A stretch of DNA of 64,000 nt from Ruminococcus sp. (GCA_029060305.1 JAIDUG010000004.1:16557-80556), one strand, 5' to 3'. Positions 37,978-47,410 are shown, counted from the stretch's first letter. Notes: generated from the letters alone by a model not told the origin. Numbers and translations: made by a program.

Positions 37978-40656
37978 ATGAAAAAAAAAGTTACACAAAA
38001 CAATAACGGCGTTGTAATATGCGACAGCATTGTAATGTCAGTAAAACAAAAACGTCCGGATATCCGCAAAGCTGAAGCAGTAATTATTGCGGTAATAGGT
38101 TTTGTATCGGTTATAATGTCATTCCTCGGAATGTTTCATTTCAATTTCAACGAAAACAAGTTTATTATAATGGCTGTTTCACTGTCAGTATTTTATATAA
38201 CTGTTGCACTTATCGGAAAACGTGCATTGTGGGTAATGTTCGTATCAGTAATCGCCTTTGTATTTATGGCGTATCAGAAAATAAATACAATTGCCGAGGG
38301 TTTCAAATTCATATACAACGTTATTTACAGTGATTCATACCACACGCCAATCCACTACTATAAATCACTTAATCCGATTATGGAAGAAGAATCAATCACA
38401 CTGTTCTTTATATTTTGCCTGTGGTTGCTTTCAATGATTATATATTTCTTCACGATATATCACCCTAACCCTATATTACCATTACTTGCTACATTTCCTA
38501 TTCTCGAAACAGGTCTTTACAACGGAATAGAAATCCCGATTATATGGGGAGTTATGACGGTTGCTTACTGGCTTGCACTCCTTGCAATGTCTACAATAGA
38601 TACCGGCGAAATCAACGGAGGTAAAAGCGGTTTCGTGAGGAAAGAAAATACTTTTTTCCCGAAAAGACAGATGAGACTGAAAGTTACTGAAAAATGCGGA
38701 ATATTCATAATCTTAACTGTTATCGCAATAACAATAATTTCCGTTCTGTTTATAAACATTTCCGGCTATCAGAGAAGCGACGAACTCAACCGCAAACGTG
38801 TTGAAATCCGTGACGCTTTCAACTCTTTTTCAATTGAAAACCTTGCAGAAAGCGTTTCCCGAATAACAAGCGTATTCGGATTTGACTTCAAATACGAAAA
38901 TCACAAGTTAGGTACTACCGACCACCTTAAATTCAAGAATACTACCGACCTTATCGTAACATTTGATGTGCCACAGCTAAATGCCGTTTATCTGAAAGAC
39001 TATACCGGCTCGGTGTATGGCGACAACGAATGGACAGACCTGAAAGCCGAAAAATATACCGACCAGTTGTTTTCAGATTTCAAAAGATATGAAGTCTATC
39101 CGCAGGATTTTGCTTCCCTGTTCTCACGTAACGTTATGCCTGATATTGTCACAAACACTATATGGATAAAGTCAAAACTTCGTGACGACAAGAGTTTCGC
39201 ACCATACGGAACAGATAATTTCGGAAATCTTATCTATGATGAGGACAAAGGGGTTTCTTCAAAACGCAAGAACGAAAGCGAATTTTCGTATAAATTCGTT
39301 GCAGTAAACAATGATACTATAGCTTCATTCCTCGGAGACACTATGCAAAATATCTATTCGGCAAGTCTTGTTGAAAACGAATATATAAGAAACAATTTAA
39401 TCCAGTACTGTACAGAAAACGGTATCTTTTCATATGACGATGTTTTCTATACGGAAAGCGAAATGCCTTTTAACAACGACTACTACTCATATTCTAACGG
39501 AAACGTTCTGATTGCACAGCTTATGCAGGAAAAATACAGGGACTTTGTTTATGAAAACTATCTCACAGTTCCAAACAATCAGAATATGCAGGAAATCCGT
39601 GAGGCTTACAGCGATATTCTGAGTTATGACACCACTTATGCAACAGATAAACTTGATGTACTGAAAGCTATTCGCAACCGAATGGACGAACAGAACACGT
39701 ATTCTTTAAGCCCTGGAAAAACTCCTGCAAACCGTGATTTTGTGAATTACTTCCTGCTTGAAAACCACGAAGGTTACTGTATACATTATGCAACTTCCGG
39801 TGTTATTCTTGCAAGAATGGCAGGTATTCCGGCAAGATATGCAACAGGTTATGTAGTAGTAGGTGAAGACTTCAACAATGAAAACTATAACGGCGACGGT
39901 TCATACACAATTGAAGTAAAGGACAGCAGAAGTCACGCATGGGCGGAAGTTTATCTCGACGGTTACGGCTGGGTTCCTTTTGAATTTACAGCAGGATATT
40001 CCGACAACTCCGCACCTGACGGAATAAATGATGAACAGGACACAACTCCCGAAACTTCTACAGAAACTACTACAGAATCTCCCGAAAGAAAAAGCAACGC
40101 CACTTCACGCAGACAGACAATTCAGCAGACAACTACTACTCAGACAACTACAACAGCAGTTTCAGGAATAGGAGTAGTTACAGTTCCGAACGGCAACACA
40201 CCGAAAACATTTACTTTACCAAAAGCTCTCAAAAATGTATTTCTTGCTGTATTTTCGGCAGGAATTGTTGTATTTGCAGTATGGGCAAGACGACGTATTA
40301 TTCTGAACGCACGTACAAGAAAATTCAGTACAGGCAGTAATTCCGCAAAGATAAAATATATGTACGATTATGCAGAAAAACTTCTTGCAACTCAGAAACT
40401 GAAACAGGAAGACCTCAATTTCAAGGAGTTCACGGAAAAGGTCGAAAGAATTTCCGGCGGTAAGATATTCGGTAACGGCGATTTCATTAACTTTATGGAA
40501 ATATCATTGAGAGCAAGTTTCAGCAACATTTCACCTACTGACGAAAACGTTAATTTCTGTAACATTCTTGTCAACAGTATGTCCGACAAAATATATGAAC
40601 AGTCCAATTTTATACAAAAGTTTATAATGAAGTTCCTGACTGTTCTGACTAAATAA
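37978..40656 (+). CDS. Membrane transglutaminase-like protein, TgpA type
   Basis: An 892-residue protein with about six N-terminal helices (residues 35-265), a large extracytoplasmic region with a transglutaminase core, a Thr-rich linker (STETTTES, QQTTTTQTTTTA near 700), one more helix near 755 and a DUF4129-like cytoplasmic tail. The core shows the Cys of HEGYCIHYATSGVILARMAG near 600 and the His of DSRSHAWAEVYLDGYGWVPFE near 650. The third triad position reads Glu in WVPFEFT, where many relatives have Asp. Proteins of this type are paired with MoxR and DUF58 genes and may process or cross-link surface proteins; the substrate is unknown. Confidence 0.9.
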   Translation: MKKKVTQNNNGVVICDSIVMSVKQKRPDIRKAEAVIIAVIGFVSVIMSFLGMFHFNFNENKFIIMAVSLSVFYITVALIGKRALWVMFVSVIAFVFMAYQKINTIAEGFKFIYNVIYSDSYHTPIHYYKSLNPIMEEESITLFFIFCLWLLSMIIYFFTIYHPNPILPLLATFPILETGLYNGIEIPIIWGVMTVAYWLALLAMSTIDTGEINGGKSGFVRKENTFFPKRQMRLKVTEKCGIFIILTVIAITIISVLFINISGYQRSDELNRKRVEIRDAFNSFSIENLAESVSRITSVFGFDFKYENHKLGTTDHLKFKNTTDLIVTFDVPQLNAVYLKDYTGSVYGDNEWTDLKAEKYTDQLFSDFKRYEVYPQDFASLFSRNVMPDIVTNTIWIKSKLRDDKSFAPYGTDNFGNLIYDEDKGVSSKRKNESEFSYKFVAVNNDTIASFLGDTMQNIYSASLVENEYIRNNLIQYCTENGIFSYDDVFYTESEMPFNNDYYSYSNGNVLIAQLMQEKYRDFVYENYLTVPNNQNMQEIREAYSDILSYDTTYATDKLDVLKAIRNRMDEQNTYSLSPGKTPANRDFVNYFLLENHEGYCIHYATSGVILARMAGIPARYATGYVVVGEDFNNENYNGDGSYTIEVKDSRSHAWAEVYLDGYGWVPFEFTAGYSDNSAPDGINDEQDTTPETSTETTTESPERKSNATSRRQTIQQTTTTQTTTTAVSGIGVVTVPNGNTPKTFTLPKALKNVFLAVFSAGIVVFAVWARRRIILNARTRKFSTGSNSAKIKYMYDYAEKLLATQKLKQEDLNFKEFTEKVERISGGKIFGNGDFINFMEISLRASFSNISPTDENVNFCNILVNSMSDKIYEQSNFIQKFIMKFLTVLTK

Positions 40657-40671
40657 AGGAGGTATTTTTTT

Positions 40672-41214
40672 ATGAAAACCAATATGGCAAAAGGTACAAT
40701 AATGATAGTTTCGGGAATAATAGTAACATTTTTCCCGAGCATAATATCCAAACTTTTCTATCTTATAGGAATGACTGTAATAATCTTCTGTGTGATAAAC
40801 ATTATAAAATCGCTTGTTTCCGGTAATCCTGTATCTGTTATTTCAAACGTTATCGGAATATGCGTTGGCAGTGCAATAACATCACTTCCGTATTTTATGA
40901 AGACTATAATTCCGCTTACTGTGGGAATAATCCTCGCAGTCAACGGTATCGACTATATCGGAAAAGCCATTTCAAATACAGGCTCACGTATACTGAATAT
41001 CATTCTTGCTGTTGTAGCTCTCGGACTGGGCTGTATGTTGCTTTTCAATCTCGTAAAAGCAGGCAACATCACACGTATAATTGCAGGTCTCGTAATGATT
41101 GCTACTGGTGCATATGACTTTTTTATAGGTCGCAATTCCGATAATGGCAATGGTTCTGGAATAGTAGACGTTGACAGCTACACGGTACACGACGACAACA
41201 GATTCCTCAAATAA
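40672..41214 (+). CDS. Small multispanning membrane protein, DUF308-like
   Basis: A 180-residue protein with about six short helices arranged as repeated pairs (IMIVSGIIVTFFPSIIS, LFYLIGMTVIIFCVINI, IIPLTVGIILAVNGIDYIG, ILNIILAVVALGLGCMLLF, IIAGLVMIATGAYDFFIG). The pattern resembles the HdeD/DUF308 family. The hydrophilic tail is rich in Asn, Asp and Gly. AAAGGAGG precedes the ATG. It is the last gene of the moxR operon, before a strong terminator; its role is unknown. Confidence 0.75.
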   Translation: MKTNMAKGTIMIVSGIIVTFFPSIISKLFYLIGMTVIIFCVINIIKSLVSGNPVSVISNVIGICVGSAITSLPYFMKTIIPLTVGIILAVNGIDYIGKAISNTGSRILNIILAVVALGLGCMLLFNLVKAGNITRIIAGLVMIATGAYDFFIGRNSDNGNGSGIVDVDSYTVHDDNRFLK

Positions 41215-41220
41215 TTCAAG

Positions 41221-41253
41221 AAAGCCTGAGTAATTCAATGCTCAGGCTTTTTT
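41221..41253 (+). terminator. Intrinsic terminator after the moxR operon
   Basis: AAAGCCTGAG pairs with CTCAGGCTTT across a 10-nt loop, followed by a T-run. The next promoter begins two bases later. Confidence 0.88.
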
Positions 41254-41254
41254 C

Positions 41255-41283
41255 TTGACTTTTTTCAACTGATATGGTATAAT
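41255..41283 (+). promoter_or_regulatory. Promoter of the small immunity-like gene cluster
   Basis: TTGACT (41255-41260), 17-nt spacer, TATAAT (41278-41283). The predicted start is about 17-25 nt before the first coding region. Confidence 0.8.
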
Positions 41284-41306
41284 CATTTTATAAATTATGA
41301 AAGAAT

Positions 41307-41753
41307 GTGACCAAATTGGACAATGAACTGAAAGAACTATTAAACCACAAACTCGCCGAAAATAAACGTCGTCTCAAAGAAATCCGCATAGATAAAACAA
41401 AATTTCAGATTATGCAGGAAATCGAAAATTTTTCGGAAAAATACCGTTTCGCCGACGATACCGAAAAGAAACGCATTGAAACTTTTATGGAAAAAATACC
41501 GTTTCACTGGGGAATCGATTTTTCACGACTGCCGGAAAGTCCCATAACTCAACACGGAAAATGTTATATGTGTTTTCTTGAGGGTAGCGAGGAAATTTTT
41601 GATATTTACATTTACGGAAATTTCAGCGATTTCATAAGAGATTATGACGACTTTTTCTTTTTCAGTGCATATCTGCTTATCATTGATGAGGACTTCCGGC
41701 GATTCGTTTATATTGATGATGAGTTTAATAAAAAAGAATCGTACATAGATTAA
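41307..41753 (+). CDS. Unrecognised 145-148 residue protein in an immunity-like cluster
   Basis: I do not recognise this protein. It is acidic, with a charged N-terminal helix (LKELLNHKLAENKRRLKEI) and an aromatic C-terminal part (DFFFFSAYLLIIDEDFRRFVYIDDEF). The start is uncertain: GTG at 41307 or TTG at 41316, and neither has a strong Shine-Dalgarno. Neighbour genes and size suggest a toxin-immunity type protein (SUKH-like or other Imm family), but this is inference from context only. Confidence 0.65.
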   Translation: MTKLDNELKELLNHKLAENKRRLKEIRIDKTKFQIMQEIENFSEKYRFADDTEKKRIETFMEKIPFHWGIDFSRLPESPITQHGKCYMCFLEGSEEIFDIYIYGNFSDFIRDYDDFFFFSAYLLIIDEDFRRFVYIDDEFNKKESYID

Positions 41754-41767
41754 GGAGCAGTTATAAC

Positions 41768-42169
41768 ATGAAAAACATAGATAAATCTATTGAAGAACTT
41801 GAAAACGATTACTGGAGTGAAACTGATTTCAGCTCCTATGTATCTGAAACCTGTCACAATGCAAGGAAAAAACCAATAGCTAAACTTTCACATGAGGAAA
41901 TAAGGCTTATGACTGGTCAAAAAATCGGTCTGAAATATCTTTTACCCATTGTCGTTTCCATATTAGAAAAAAATCCGCTTATTGAAGTTACTTTTTTCAA
42001 GGGAGATTTATTAATACAATTACTGCGTCTGGATATTATTGACTGGAAAGATAATAAAACGGATTTAGCAAAATTCAGAACAATAATACTTGATAATTAT
42101 TCATTAATCGAATCCTGTGAGGAAATCCCCATAAAAATGACTGAAAAATATTTTTTGAAAATGAGGTGA
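41768..42169 (+). CDS. CdiI-type contact-dependent inhibition immunity protein
   Basis: A 133-residue protein with the opening SIEELENDYWSETDFSSYV and the segments RKKPIAKLSHEEIRLMTGQ and IGLKYLLPIVVSILEKNPL, followed by GDLLIQLLRLDIIDW. This matches the CdiI_2 group of immunity proteins, in which kSxEELExxYW, LRxxIGQxIGLxYLxPLAL and GDLL are conserved. Such proteins neutralise the nuclease or other toxin domain of a neighbour's CDI or polymorphic toxin. No toxin gene is within 10 kb on either side, so it appears to be an orphan immunity gene. AAGGAG is about 10 nt before the ATG. Confidence 0.75.
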   Translation: MKNIDKSIEELENDYWSETDFSSYVSETCHNARKKPIAKLSHEEIRLMTGQKIGLKYLLPIVVSILEKNPLIEVTFFKGDLLIQLLRLDIIDWKDNKTDLAKFRTIILDNYSLIESCEEIPIKMTEKYFLKMR

Positions 42170-42173
42170 AACT

Positions 42174-42518
42174 ATGATTTTATACAGACCCGTCGGCACT
42201 GCCGAACTTGACTTGATATCCGAAAGCGATTACGAAAAATTTCCGCCACGACTTCCCGAACAGCCTATTTTTTATCCCGTACTCAACCGTGAGTACGCTT
42301 GCGAAATCGCTGAAAAATGGAATACAAAAACTGCTGATGGAAAAGGTTACGTAACGGAGTTTGAAGTTGACGACGAATATATTAAAAATTTTGAAGTGCA
42401 TACAGTAGGTGCAAAACATCATCAGGAGTTATGGATTCCTGCTGAAGAACTGGAAAATTTCAACCGTCATATTACAGGAAAAATTAAAATAACCGCCACA
42501 TTTGATGTAAATATATGA
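42174..42518 (+). CDS. Small protein of a family often labelled ADP-ribosylation/crystallin J1
   Basis: A 114-residue protein starting MILYRPVGTAELDLISESDY, with the segments FPPRLPEQPIFYPVLNREYA and ELWIPAEELENFNRHITGKI. I recall this pattern from proteins that databases label ADP-ribosylation/crystallin J1, although the chain is too short for an ADP-ribosylhydrolase and lacks any visible catalytic motif. I give no function. GAGGTGA precedes the ATG 5-8 nt upstream. It overlaps the next gene by 4 nt, so it is cotranscribed with the CdiI-like gene. Confidence 0.7.
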   Translation: MILYRPVGTAELDLISESDYEKFPPRLPEQPIFYPVLNREYACEIAEKWNTKTADGKGYVTEFEVDDEYIKNFEVHTVGAKHHQELWIPAEELENFNRHITGKIKITATFDVNI

Positions 42519-42916
42519 GCCGTTCATTTCAGGTAAGAACAGAAAAAAATCCGGACTTTACAGCGGAAGATATTCTGAATACTATTAAAACTCTCAGAAA
42601 CTCCGACAAGGAAATAAATTTAAAAAATATACGTATAATAAATAATTCGGAAACTTATTATACTTTTGTTACTGAAGATTGTATTGTACATATAACATTC
42701 CATAGTACAGAATGGGACGGAAAATTTCGTCAGTGGTGGAGTGTAGAAAGCCGTGCGATTGACGGTATGGGAAAAAATCTTTTTGTAGCGTGTGCAAGTG
42801 CGATGGCGATTCTGTCGGACGGTTATGCAAGTTCCGGCGACGGTGCTTTTACTCCCGACATTGATTTTATGGGTAATGAATTATGGGAAAATTACCTTAA
42901 AACCATTAAAATATAA
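42515..42916 (+). CDS. Unrecognised 133-residue protein in an immunity-like cluster
   Basis: Not recognised. A soluble protein with a helical N-terminal half (DFTAEDILNTIKTLRNSDKEI) and an aromatic, glycine-rich C-terminal half (WDGKFRQWWSVESRAIDGMG, DGYASSGDGAFTPDIDFMG). The start overlaps the upstream gene by 4 nt. Size, operon position and neighbours suggest an immunity or antitoxin-like protein, without direct evidence. It ends the cluster just before a terminator. Confidence 0.65.
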   Translation: MSRSFQVRTEKNPDFTAEDILNTIKTLRNSDKEINLKNIRIINNSETYYTFVTEDCIVHITFHSTEWDGKFRQWWSVESRAIDGMGKNLFVACASAMAILSDGYASSGDGAFTPDIDFMGNELWENYLKTIKI

Positions 42917-42949
42917 CAAAAAACAAGCCTGAGAATTACTCTCAGGCTG
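42917..42949. terminator. Bidirectional terminator between the small cluster and the M18 peptidase gene
   Basis: AAGCCTGAGA pairs with TCTCAGGCT across a 5-nt loop. On the reverse strand it is followed by a T-run and lies 7 nt after the peptidase stop codon. Confidence 0.82.
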
Positions 42950-42955
42950 TTGTAA

Positions 42956-44347
42956 TCAGTCGTTTATGAAAACTGAAAAGGCTTTGTAAGCCATATAGGT
43001 ATCAATTTTTGAAACGATTTCAAAAGGTGCGTGCATTGAAAGAACAGGTACACCCATATCAATTGTATCAACGTTGAGATTTGCGATATACGCTGCGACA
43101 GTACCGCCACCACCTGCATCAACTTTACCGAGTTCACCGGTCTGCCATATAACGTTGTGACTGTCCATAAGTCTGCGGATTCTGCCGGTAAACTCTGCGG
43201 AAGCATCAGAAGTACCCGATTTACCTCTTGCACCTGTATATTTTGTAATACATACGCCCTTGTTGATATACGCACAGTTGTTTCTTTCGTTTACTTCGGG
43301 GAAAGTAGGGTCAAATGCGGCGTTCACGTCAGCGGAGAGACATTCAGAAGCTGAAAGAACAGTTCTACCGTCTGAACCTAAAGTTTCGGCAATATCTTCA
43401 ATGAAGTATTTAAGGTATGCTGAACAAAGTCCGGTGTTGCCGTCTGAACCTGTTTCCTCTTTGTCCGTAAGAACGGTTACAACAGTATGAAGCGGATTGT
43501 TGCAGTCAACTGTTGCCATAAGTGCGGTATAAGCACAAACCTTATCGTCGTGACCGTATGCACCAATCATACTTCTGTCAAATCCAACGTCTTTAGTCTT
43601 AAAAGCCGGTACAGCCTCCAACTCAGAAGAAATGAAATCAGCTTCTGTAATACCGTACTTCTCAAAAAGAATGTTCATAATATTGAGTTTAACGGCTTCG
43701 CTTGCCTCGTCGTCCTTGAAAGGTCTCGACCCAATAATCAGATTAAGCTGTTCACCTGTAATAGCCTTTGCAACCGTTCTTGTCATCTGTTCAGTAGCAA
43801 GATGTGGGAGCAGGTCGGTTACGCAGAATACAGGGTCGTTTTCGTCCTCACCTATGTTTACTTTCACTTTAGTACCGTCCGCTCTGATTATAACGCCGTG
43901 CAGTGCAAGCGGAATTGTAGTCCACTGATACTTTTTGATACCGCCGTAATAGTGAGTTTTGAAAAGTGCTATTTCATTATCTTCGTAAAGCGGATTCTGT
44001 TTCAGGTCAAGACGTGGAGAATCAATATGTGCGGCACAAAGTTTCACACCGTCCTCAATGGGTGCAGTGCCGATTATTGCCATAATAACAGCTTTTCCCC
44101 TGTTGTTACGGTAAATCTTGTCACCGGCATTGAGAGGCATTCCGGACTTGTATTCAACATAACCGTTATTCTTCAGAAGTTCAACAGTGTAGTCTACTGC
44201 CTCACGTTCAATTTTAGCGGTATCCATAAAGTCCTTGTAGCTTTCGCAGAAACTGTCACATTCAGCAAGTTCTGCATCGCTCATTCTGAAAACGCCGTTT
44301 TTACGTTTCATAAACAGCTTTTCTTTGAGTTCCTTAGATGTTTCCAT
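42956..44347 (-). CDS. M18 aspartyl aminopeptidase-like metallopeptidase
   Basis: A zinc aminopeptidase of family M18 that removes N-terminal, often acidic, residues from peptides in the cytoplasm. At 463 residues it shows AAHIDSPRLDLKQNPLYEDNE (His metal ligand) in halves AAHIDSPRLDL and NPLYEDNEI near residue 85, HDDKVCAY near 260, TDKEETGSDG near 285, and the C-terminal MGVPVLSMHAPFE with the last His near 440. All metal-binding positions seem present. The gene stands alone, with AAAGGAGAG upstream of its ATG. Confidence 0.93.
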   Translation of the reverse strand: METSKELKEKLFMKRKNGVFRMSDAELAECDSFCESYKDFMDTAKIEREAVDYTVELLKNNGYVEYKSGMPLNAGDKIYRNNRGKAVIMAIIGTAPIEDGVKLCAAHIDSPRLDLKQNPLYEDNEIALFKTHYYGGIKKYQWTTIPLALHGVIIRADGTKVKVNIGEDENDPVFCVTDLLPHLATEQMTRTVAKAITGEQLNLIIGSRPFKDDEASEAVKLNIMNILFEKYGITEADFISSELEAVPAFKTKDVGFDRSMIGAYGHDDKVCAYTALMATVDCNNPLHTVVTVLTDKEETGSDGNTGLCSAYLKYFIEDIAETLGSDGRTVLSASECLSADVNAAFDPTFPEVNERNNCAYINKGVCITKYTGARGKSGTSDASAEFTGRIRRLMDSHNVIWQTGELGKVDAGGGGTVAAYIANLNVDTIDMGVPVLSMHAPFEIVSKIDTYMAYKAFSVFIND

Positions 44348-44370
44348 TAAAAAACACTCTCCTTTTAAGT

Positions 44371-44982
44371 TTATTTATTCTGATAATAGCAACGGATTTT
44401 GTCCGCAAGCTCCTGTGCAATCGTGCAGACGTTTTCCGTAGTGCCATTATTATTTATTGTATAATCGGAATGACTGATAAAATATTCCTCGTCAAGCTGT
44501 GAGTTCATACGGTTCTGAGCCTGCTCCGGAGTAATATTGTCACGGTTTATTATTCTTTGTTTTCGGATTTTTGAATCCGCAAGAACTGAAATTATTATCT
44601 CGCAGAAGTCATCAGTCCTGCTTTCAAAAAGCGTGGGAGCGTCAAGCAGTATGAAGTCTTTTCCCATACCTGAAAGGGCGTTTATCTGACAAAGAATTTC
44701 ACTCGTAATATACGGATAAGTTATAGTATTCAGAATTTCAAGTTTTGACCTGTTGCAGAAAACTATTCCTGCCAGTTTCTTTCTGTCAAGACTTCCATCA
44801 GCTTTCAGAATATCGTTTCCGAACATCTCAGCAACTTCTGCAAGGCACGGCGAACCTTTTTCCATAACCTGACGTGCTACAATATCAGCGTTGATAATAC
44901 CGAAATCGTTTTCAGCAAATATCCGTGATACAGTGCTTTTACCTGCACCGGTCTGTCCGGTAAGTCCAACAACAATACTCAT
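44371..44982 (-). CDS. coaE: Dephospho-CoA kinase
   Basis: Last enzyme of coenzyme A synthesis, phosphorylating the ribose 3'-hydroxyl of dephospho-CoA. The P-loop is VGLTGQTGAGKSTVSRIF at the start, with FGIINADIVARQVME near residue 27, FILLDAPTLFES near 105 and RIINRDNITPEQAQNRM near 140. It has 203 residues, normal length. Its start overlaps the stop of the sua5 gene by 4 nt. Last gene of the DUF951-prfA-sua5-coaE operon. Confidence 0.95.
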   Translation of the reverse strand: MSIVVGLTGQTGAGKSTVSRIFAENDFGIINADIVARQVMEKGSPCLAEVAEMFGNDILKADGSLDRKKLAGIVFCNRSKLEILNTITYPYITSEILCQINALSGMGKDFILLDAPTLFESRTDDFCEIIISVLADSKIRKQRIINRDNITPEQAQNRMNSQLDEEYFISHSDYTINNNGTTENVCTIAQELADKIRCYYQNK

Positions 44983-45986
44983 AGTCTTATCACCTCGAAT
45001 CCTGCCGACCTGATAAGCCTGTTATATACCGCAAGTCCTACTCCTATCGGTTCAGGTGAACGCACGTAAACTTTTCGGGCATTTATATCGTCAAGCTCCC
45101 TGAGTTTCTGAAAGACCTGATGTGCCTGTTGCAGACTGTCAGCACCGTAAGTCATATAACGATATGGGAAATTCTCAGTATCTCCGTCAAAAATCAGTGA
45201 GTAAACACCGTCCCCGTAATTTTCGCCGACGTATTTTATAAAACCGTCCAAATCCGACTCAATCATAATTATGTCAGCTTTCGGGGAATAATGCTTGTAT
45301 TTCATTCCGGGGGAAGACGCTTTTTCGTCTTTTTCAAGTCCGCTTAAAACCGCCTTATCGACAATGACGTTTCCGCAGACAGTCATCAGCATTTTTTCTG
45401 TAACGCAACCCGGACGTAAAATTCTTACAGTGTTTTCGTTTTCAAATGAAATGACGGTTGATTCAACACCAAACTCCGACTGTCCACCGTCAATAACCGC
45501 TGAAATCCTGCCGTTCATATCACGCATTACGTGCTGTGCAGTCGTCGGACTTGGATAACCTGAAATGTTTGCGGACGGTGCAGAAATCGGTTTTCCGGAA
45601 AGTTCTATAATCCTGTGCATTACAGGGTGAGCAGGTACTCTTATTGCGACGGTATCAAGTCCGCCGGAAGTAACTGACGGTATTCTGTCATTTTTCGGCA
45701 ACACCATTGTCAACGCCCCCGGACAGAATTTTTCCGCCAGTCTGTAAGCAAGTTCGGGAATATACGTAGTATATCTGACAGCTTCCGAAAAATCCGCAAG
45801 GTGTACTATCAGAGGATTGTCCGCCGGACGACCTTTTGCAGAAAAAATTTTCCTGACAGCGTTTTCATTAGAAGCGTCAGCACCCAGTCCGTAAACAGTT
45901 TCAGTTGGTATTCCAACAACTTCGCCGTCAATAATCAGTTGTGAAGCTATATCAATCTGACCTTCATTAAGAAGTAAAGTTTCCAT
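44979..45986 (-). CDS. Threonylcarbamoyl-AMP synthase
   Basis: Makes threonylcarbamoyl-AMP for t6A modification of ANN-decoding tRNAs (Sua5/YwlC). The YrdC domain (about residues 10-200) shows GEVVGIPTETVYGLGADAS, KIFSAKGRPADNPLIVH and ISAPSANISGYPSPT; the C-terminal Sua5 domain follows SSPGMKYKHYSPKADI near 225. The longest frame begins 8 codons earlier, but AGGAG lies 10 nt before the ATG at 45986, giving 335 residues. It follows prfA closely, a pairing common in bacteria. Confidence 0.94.
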   Translation of the reverse strand: METLLLNEGQIDIASQLIIDGEVVGIPTETVYGLGADASNENAVRKIFSAKGRPADNPLIVHLADFSEAVRYTTYIPELAYRLAEKFCPGALTMVLPKNDRIPSVTSGGLDTVAIRVPAHPVMHRIIELSGKPISAPSANISGYPSPTTAQHVMRDMNGRISAVIDGGQSEFGVESTVISFENENTVRILRPGCVTEKMLMTVCGNVIVDKAVLSGLEKDEKASSPGMKYKHYSPKADIIMIESDLDGFIKYVGENYGDGVYSLIFDGDTENFPYRYMTYGADSLQQAHQVFQKLRELDDINARKVYVRSPEPIGVGLAVYNRLIRSAGFEVIRL

Positions 45987-45993
45987 AAAAAAA

Positions 45994-47064
45994 TCACTCC
46001 TGTCCCGCAAGTTTAGCAGTCTGGTCGGCTGTGGCGAGAGCGTCTATAACTTCGTCAAGATTGCCGTTCATAATATCTTCGAGACGGTAAATTGTAAGAT
46101 TTATTCTGTGGTCGGTTAGTCTGCCCTGTGGAAAGTTATAAGTCCTTATACGCTCAGAACGGTCTCCCGTACCGACCTGCATTTTTCTTTCTGAAGCTAT
46201 TTTCTGATTCTGTTCCTGTTGCATAGTCTCGTAAATCCTTGAACGCAGAATTTTCATAGCCTTGTCCTTGTTCTTGTACTGACTTCTTTCGTCCTGACAT
46301 TCTACTACAACGTTAGTCGGAAGATAAGTTATTCTAACTGCTGATTCAGTCTTGTTGACTTTCTGACCGCCTGCTCCGCTTGAACGGAAAACGTCAATTT
46401 TAAGGTCTGTCGGATTGATTTCAAGCTCCACCTCGTCAGCCTCAACGAGTACAGCAACGGTAACCGTACTTGTGTGAATACGTCCCTGAGATTCTGTTTC
46501 CGGCACTCTCTGAACACGGTGTACACCGCTTTCATATTTAAGACGTGAATAAGCACCGTCGCCCTCTATTGAAAAGCTGATTTCCTTGTAACCTCCTAAT
46601 TCTGTCGGATTGGCGTTGAGAATTTCCTGTTTCCAGCCACGAGCCTCAGCGTACATTGTATACATTCTGTAAAGGGAGTTTGCAAACAACGAGGCTTCTT
46701 CACCGCCTGCACCGCCACGGATTTCTATAATAACGTTCTTGTCGTCGTCGGGGTCTTTCGGCAACAACAATACTTTGAGTTCCTGAGTAGTGATTTCCAT
46801 AGTTTCCTTTGCTTCTTCATACTGAGACTGTGCCATTTCCCTGAATTCCTTTTCAAGACCGCTTTCCGAAAGAAGTTCCTGAGCTTCTTCAAAAGATTCA
46901 AGGGCTTTTTTGTATTCCCTGTATTTTTCTATAATAGGGGTCATATTCTTGAAATCTTTCATAAGCTGAGTATAGAGTTTATTGTCACTGACAATATCGG
47001 GTTGTGACAATTTTTCGCTTATTTCGATATACTTTTGTTCAAGAGTTTTGAGCTTTTCAAACAT
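45994..47064 (-). CDS. prfA: Peptide chain release factor 1
   Basis: Recognises UAA and UAG stop codons and triggers peptide release. The catalytic GGQ is in [18 protein letters not shown] split as RSSGAGGQ and [11 protein letters not shown] near residue 231, the codon-reading anticodon-like motif region is near 185, and the C-terminal [15 protein letters not shown] is class I specific. PRF1 identity rather than PRF2 is supported by the absence of an internal frameshift and by the start [15 protein letters not shown]. It overlaps the DUF951 gene by 8 nt. prmC, its methylase gene, is not adjacent. Confidence 0.96.
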   Translation of the reverse strand: MFEKLKTLEQKYIEISEKLSQPDIVSDNKLYTQLMKDFKNMTPIIEKYREYKKALESFEEAQELLSESGLEKEFREMAQSQYEEAKETMEITTQELKVLLLPKDPDDDKNVIIEIRGGAGGEEASLFANSLYRMYTMYAEARGWKQEILNANPTELGGYKEISFSIEGDGAYSRLKYESGVHRVQRVPETESQGRIHTSTVTVAVLVEADEVELEINPTDLKIDVFRSSGAGGQKVNKTESAVRITYLPTNVVVECQDERSQYKNKDKAMKILRSRIYETMQQEQNQKIASERKMQVGTGDRSERIRTYNFPQGRLTDHRINLTIYRLEDIMNGNLDEVIDALATADQTAKLAGQE

Positions 47065-47251
47065 CTGTTTTTTCCTCTCTTCTGACTTTTCTGATATTTT
47101 TTTCTATTTTGTTACGTGCAACCATAAATTCCCTGCCACAGCCCACGCACCTTAAGCGGAAGTCCATTCCCGACCTTAAAACGAACATTTCATTACTACC
47201 GCAAGGGTGATTTTTTTTCATTGTGAGAATATCACCTGTCCGAATGTCCAT
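47057..47251 (-). CDS. DUF951 small protein with a paired-cysteine motif
   Basis: A 64-residue protein of the DUF951 family: [23 protein letters not shown] then [18 protein letters not shown] (each shown in part), with cysteines in HPCG and CVGC that could bind a metal, and a basic C-terminus ([16 protein letters not shown]). The family is widespread in Firmicutes and of unknown function, likely RNA- or ribosome-associated given its basic charge. First gene of the operon with prfA, sua5 and coaE, behind a leader of about 150 nt with conserved-looking pairings. Confidence 0.9.
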   Translation of the reverse strand: MDIRTGDILTMKKNHPCGSNEMFVLRSGMDFRLRCVGCGREFMVARNKIEKNIRKVRREEKTDV

Positions 47252-47269
47252 AATATAAAATCTCTCCTT

Positions 47270-47400
47270 TTTTCAAACGGCAAAAAGCCCGTACAACCAT
47301 AAAGGCTTACAGGCTGACATTGACCCTGCAAATCGGGCAAAACTAAAAAGTCCTTTAATACAGCCTTTGCGGAAAAAATTCACTACTGGCTGATAAGTAT
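47270..47400 (-). promoter_or_regulatory. Structured leader RNA upstream of the DUF951-prfA operon
   Basis: On the reverse strand GCCCG (47334-47338) pairs with CGGGC (47287-47291), followed by five T. Inside, CAGG pairs with CCTG, and AGCC with GGTT. Alternatively AGCCTTT (47362-47368) pairs with AAAGGCT (47301-47307), which disrupts the inner stem. Mutually exclusive folds ahead of a T-run suggest an attenuator or riboswitch-like leader; no known class is recognised. Confidence 0.5.
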
Positions 47401-47410
47401 TACCATATGA

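Noticed and set aside
43487..44350. 287-codon forward reading frame opposite the M18 peptidase gene
   Set aside because: It is the antisense shadow of a well-supported peptidase; its product is rich in Cys, Phe and Val with no family pattern and no ribosome binding site.
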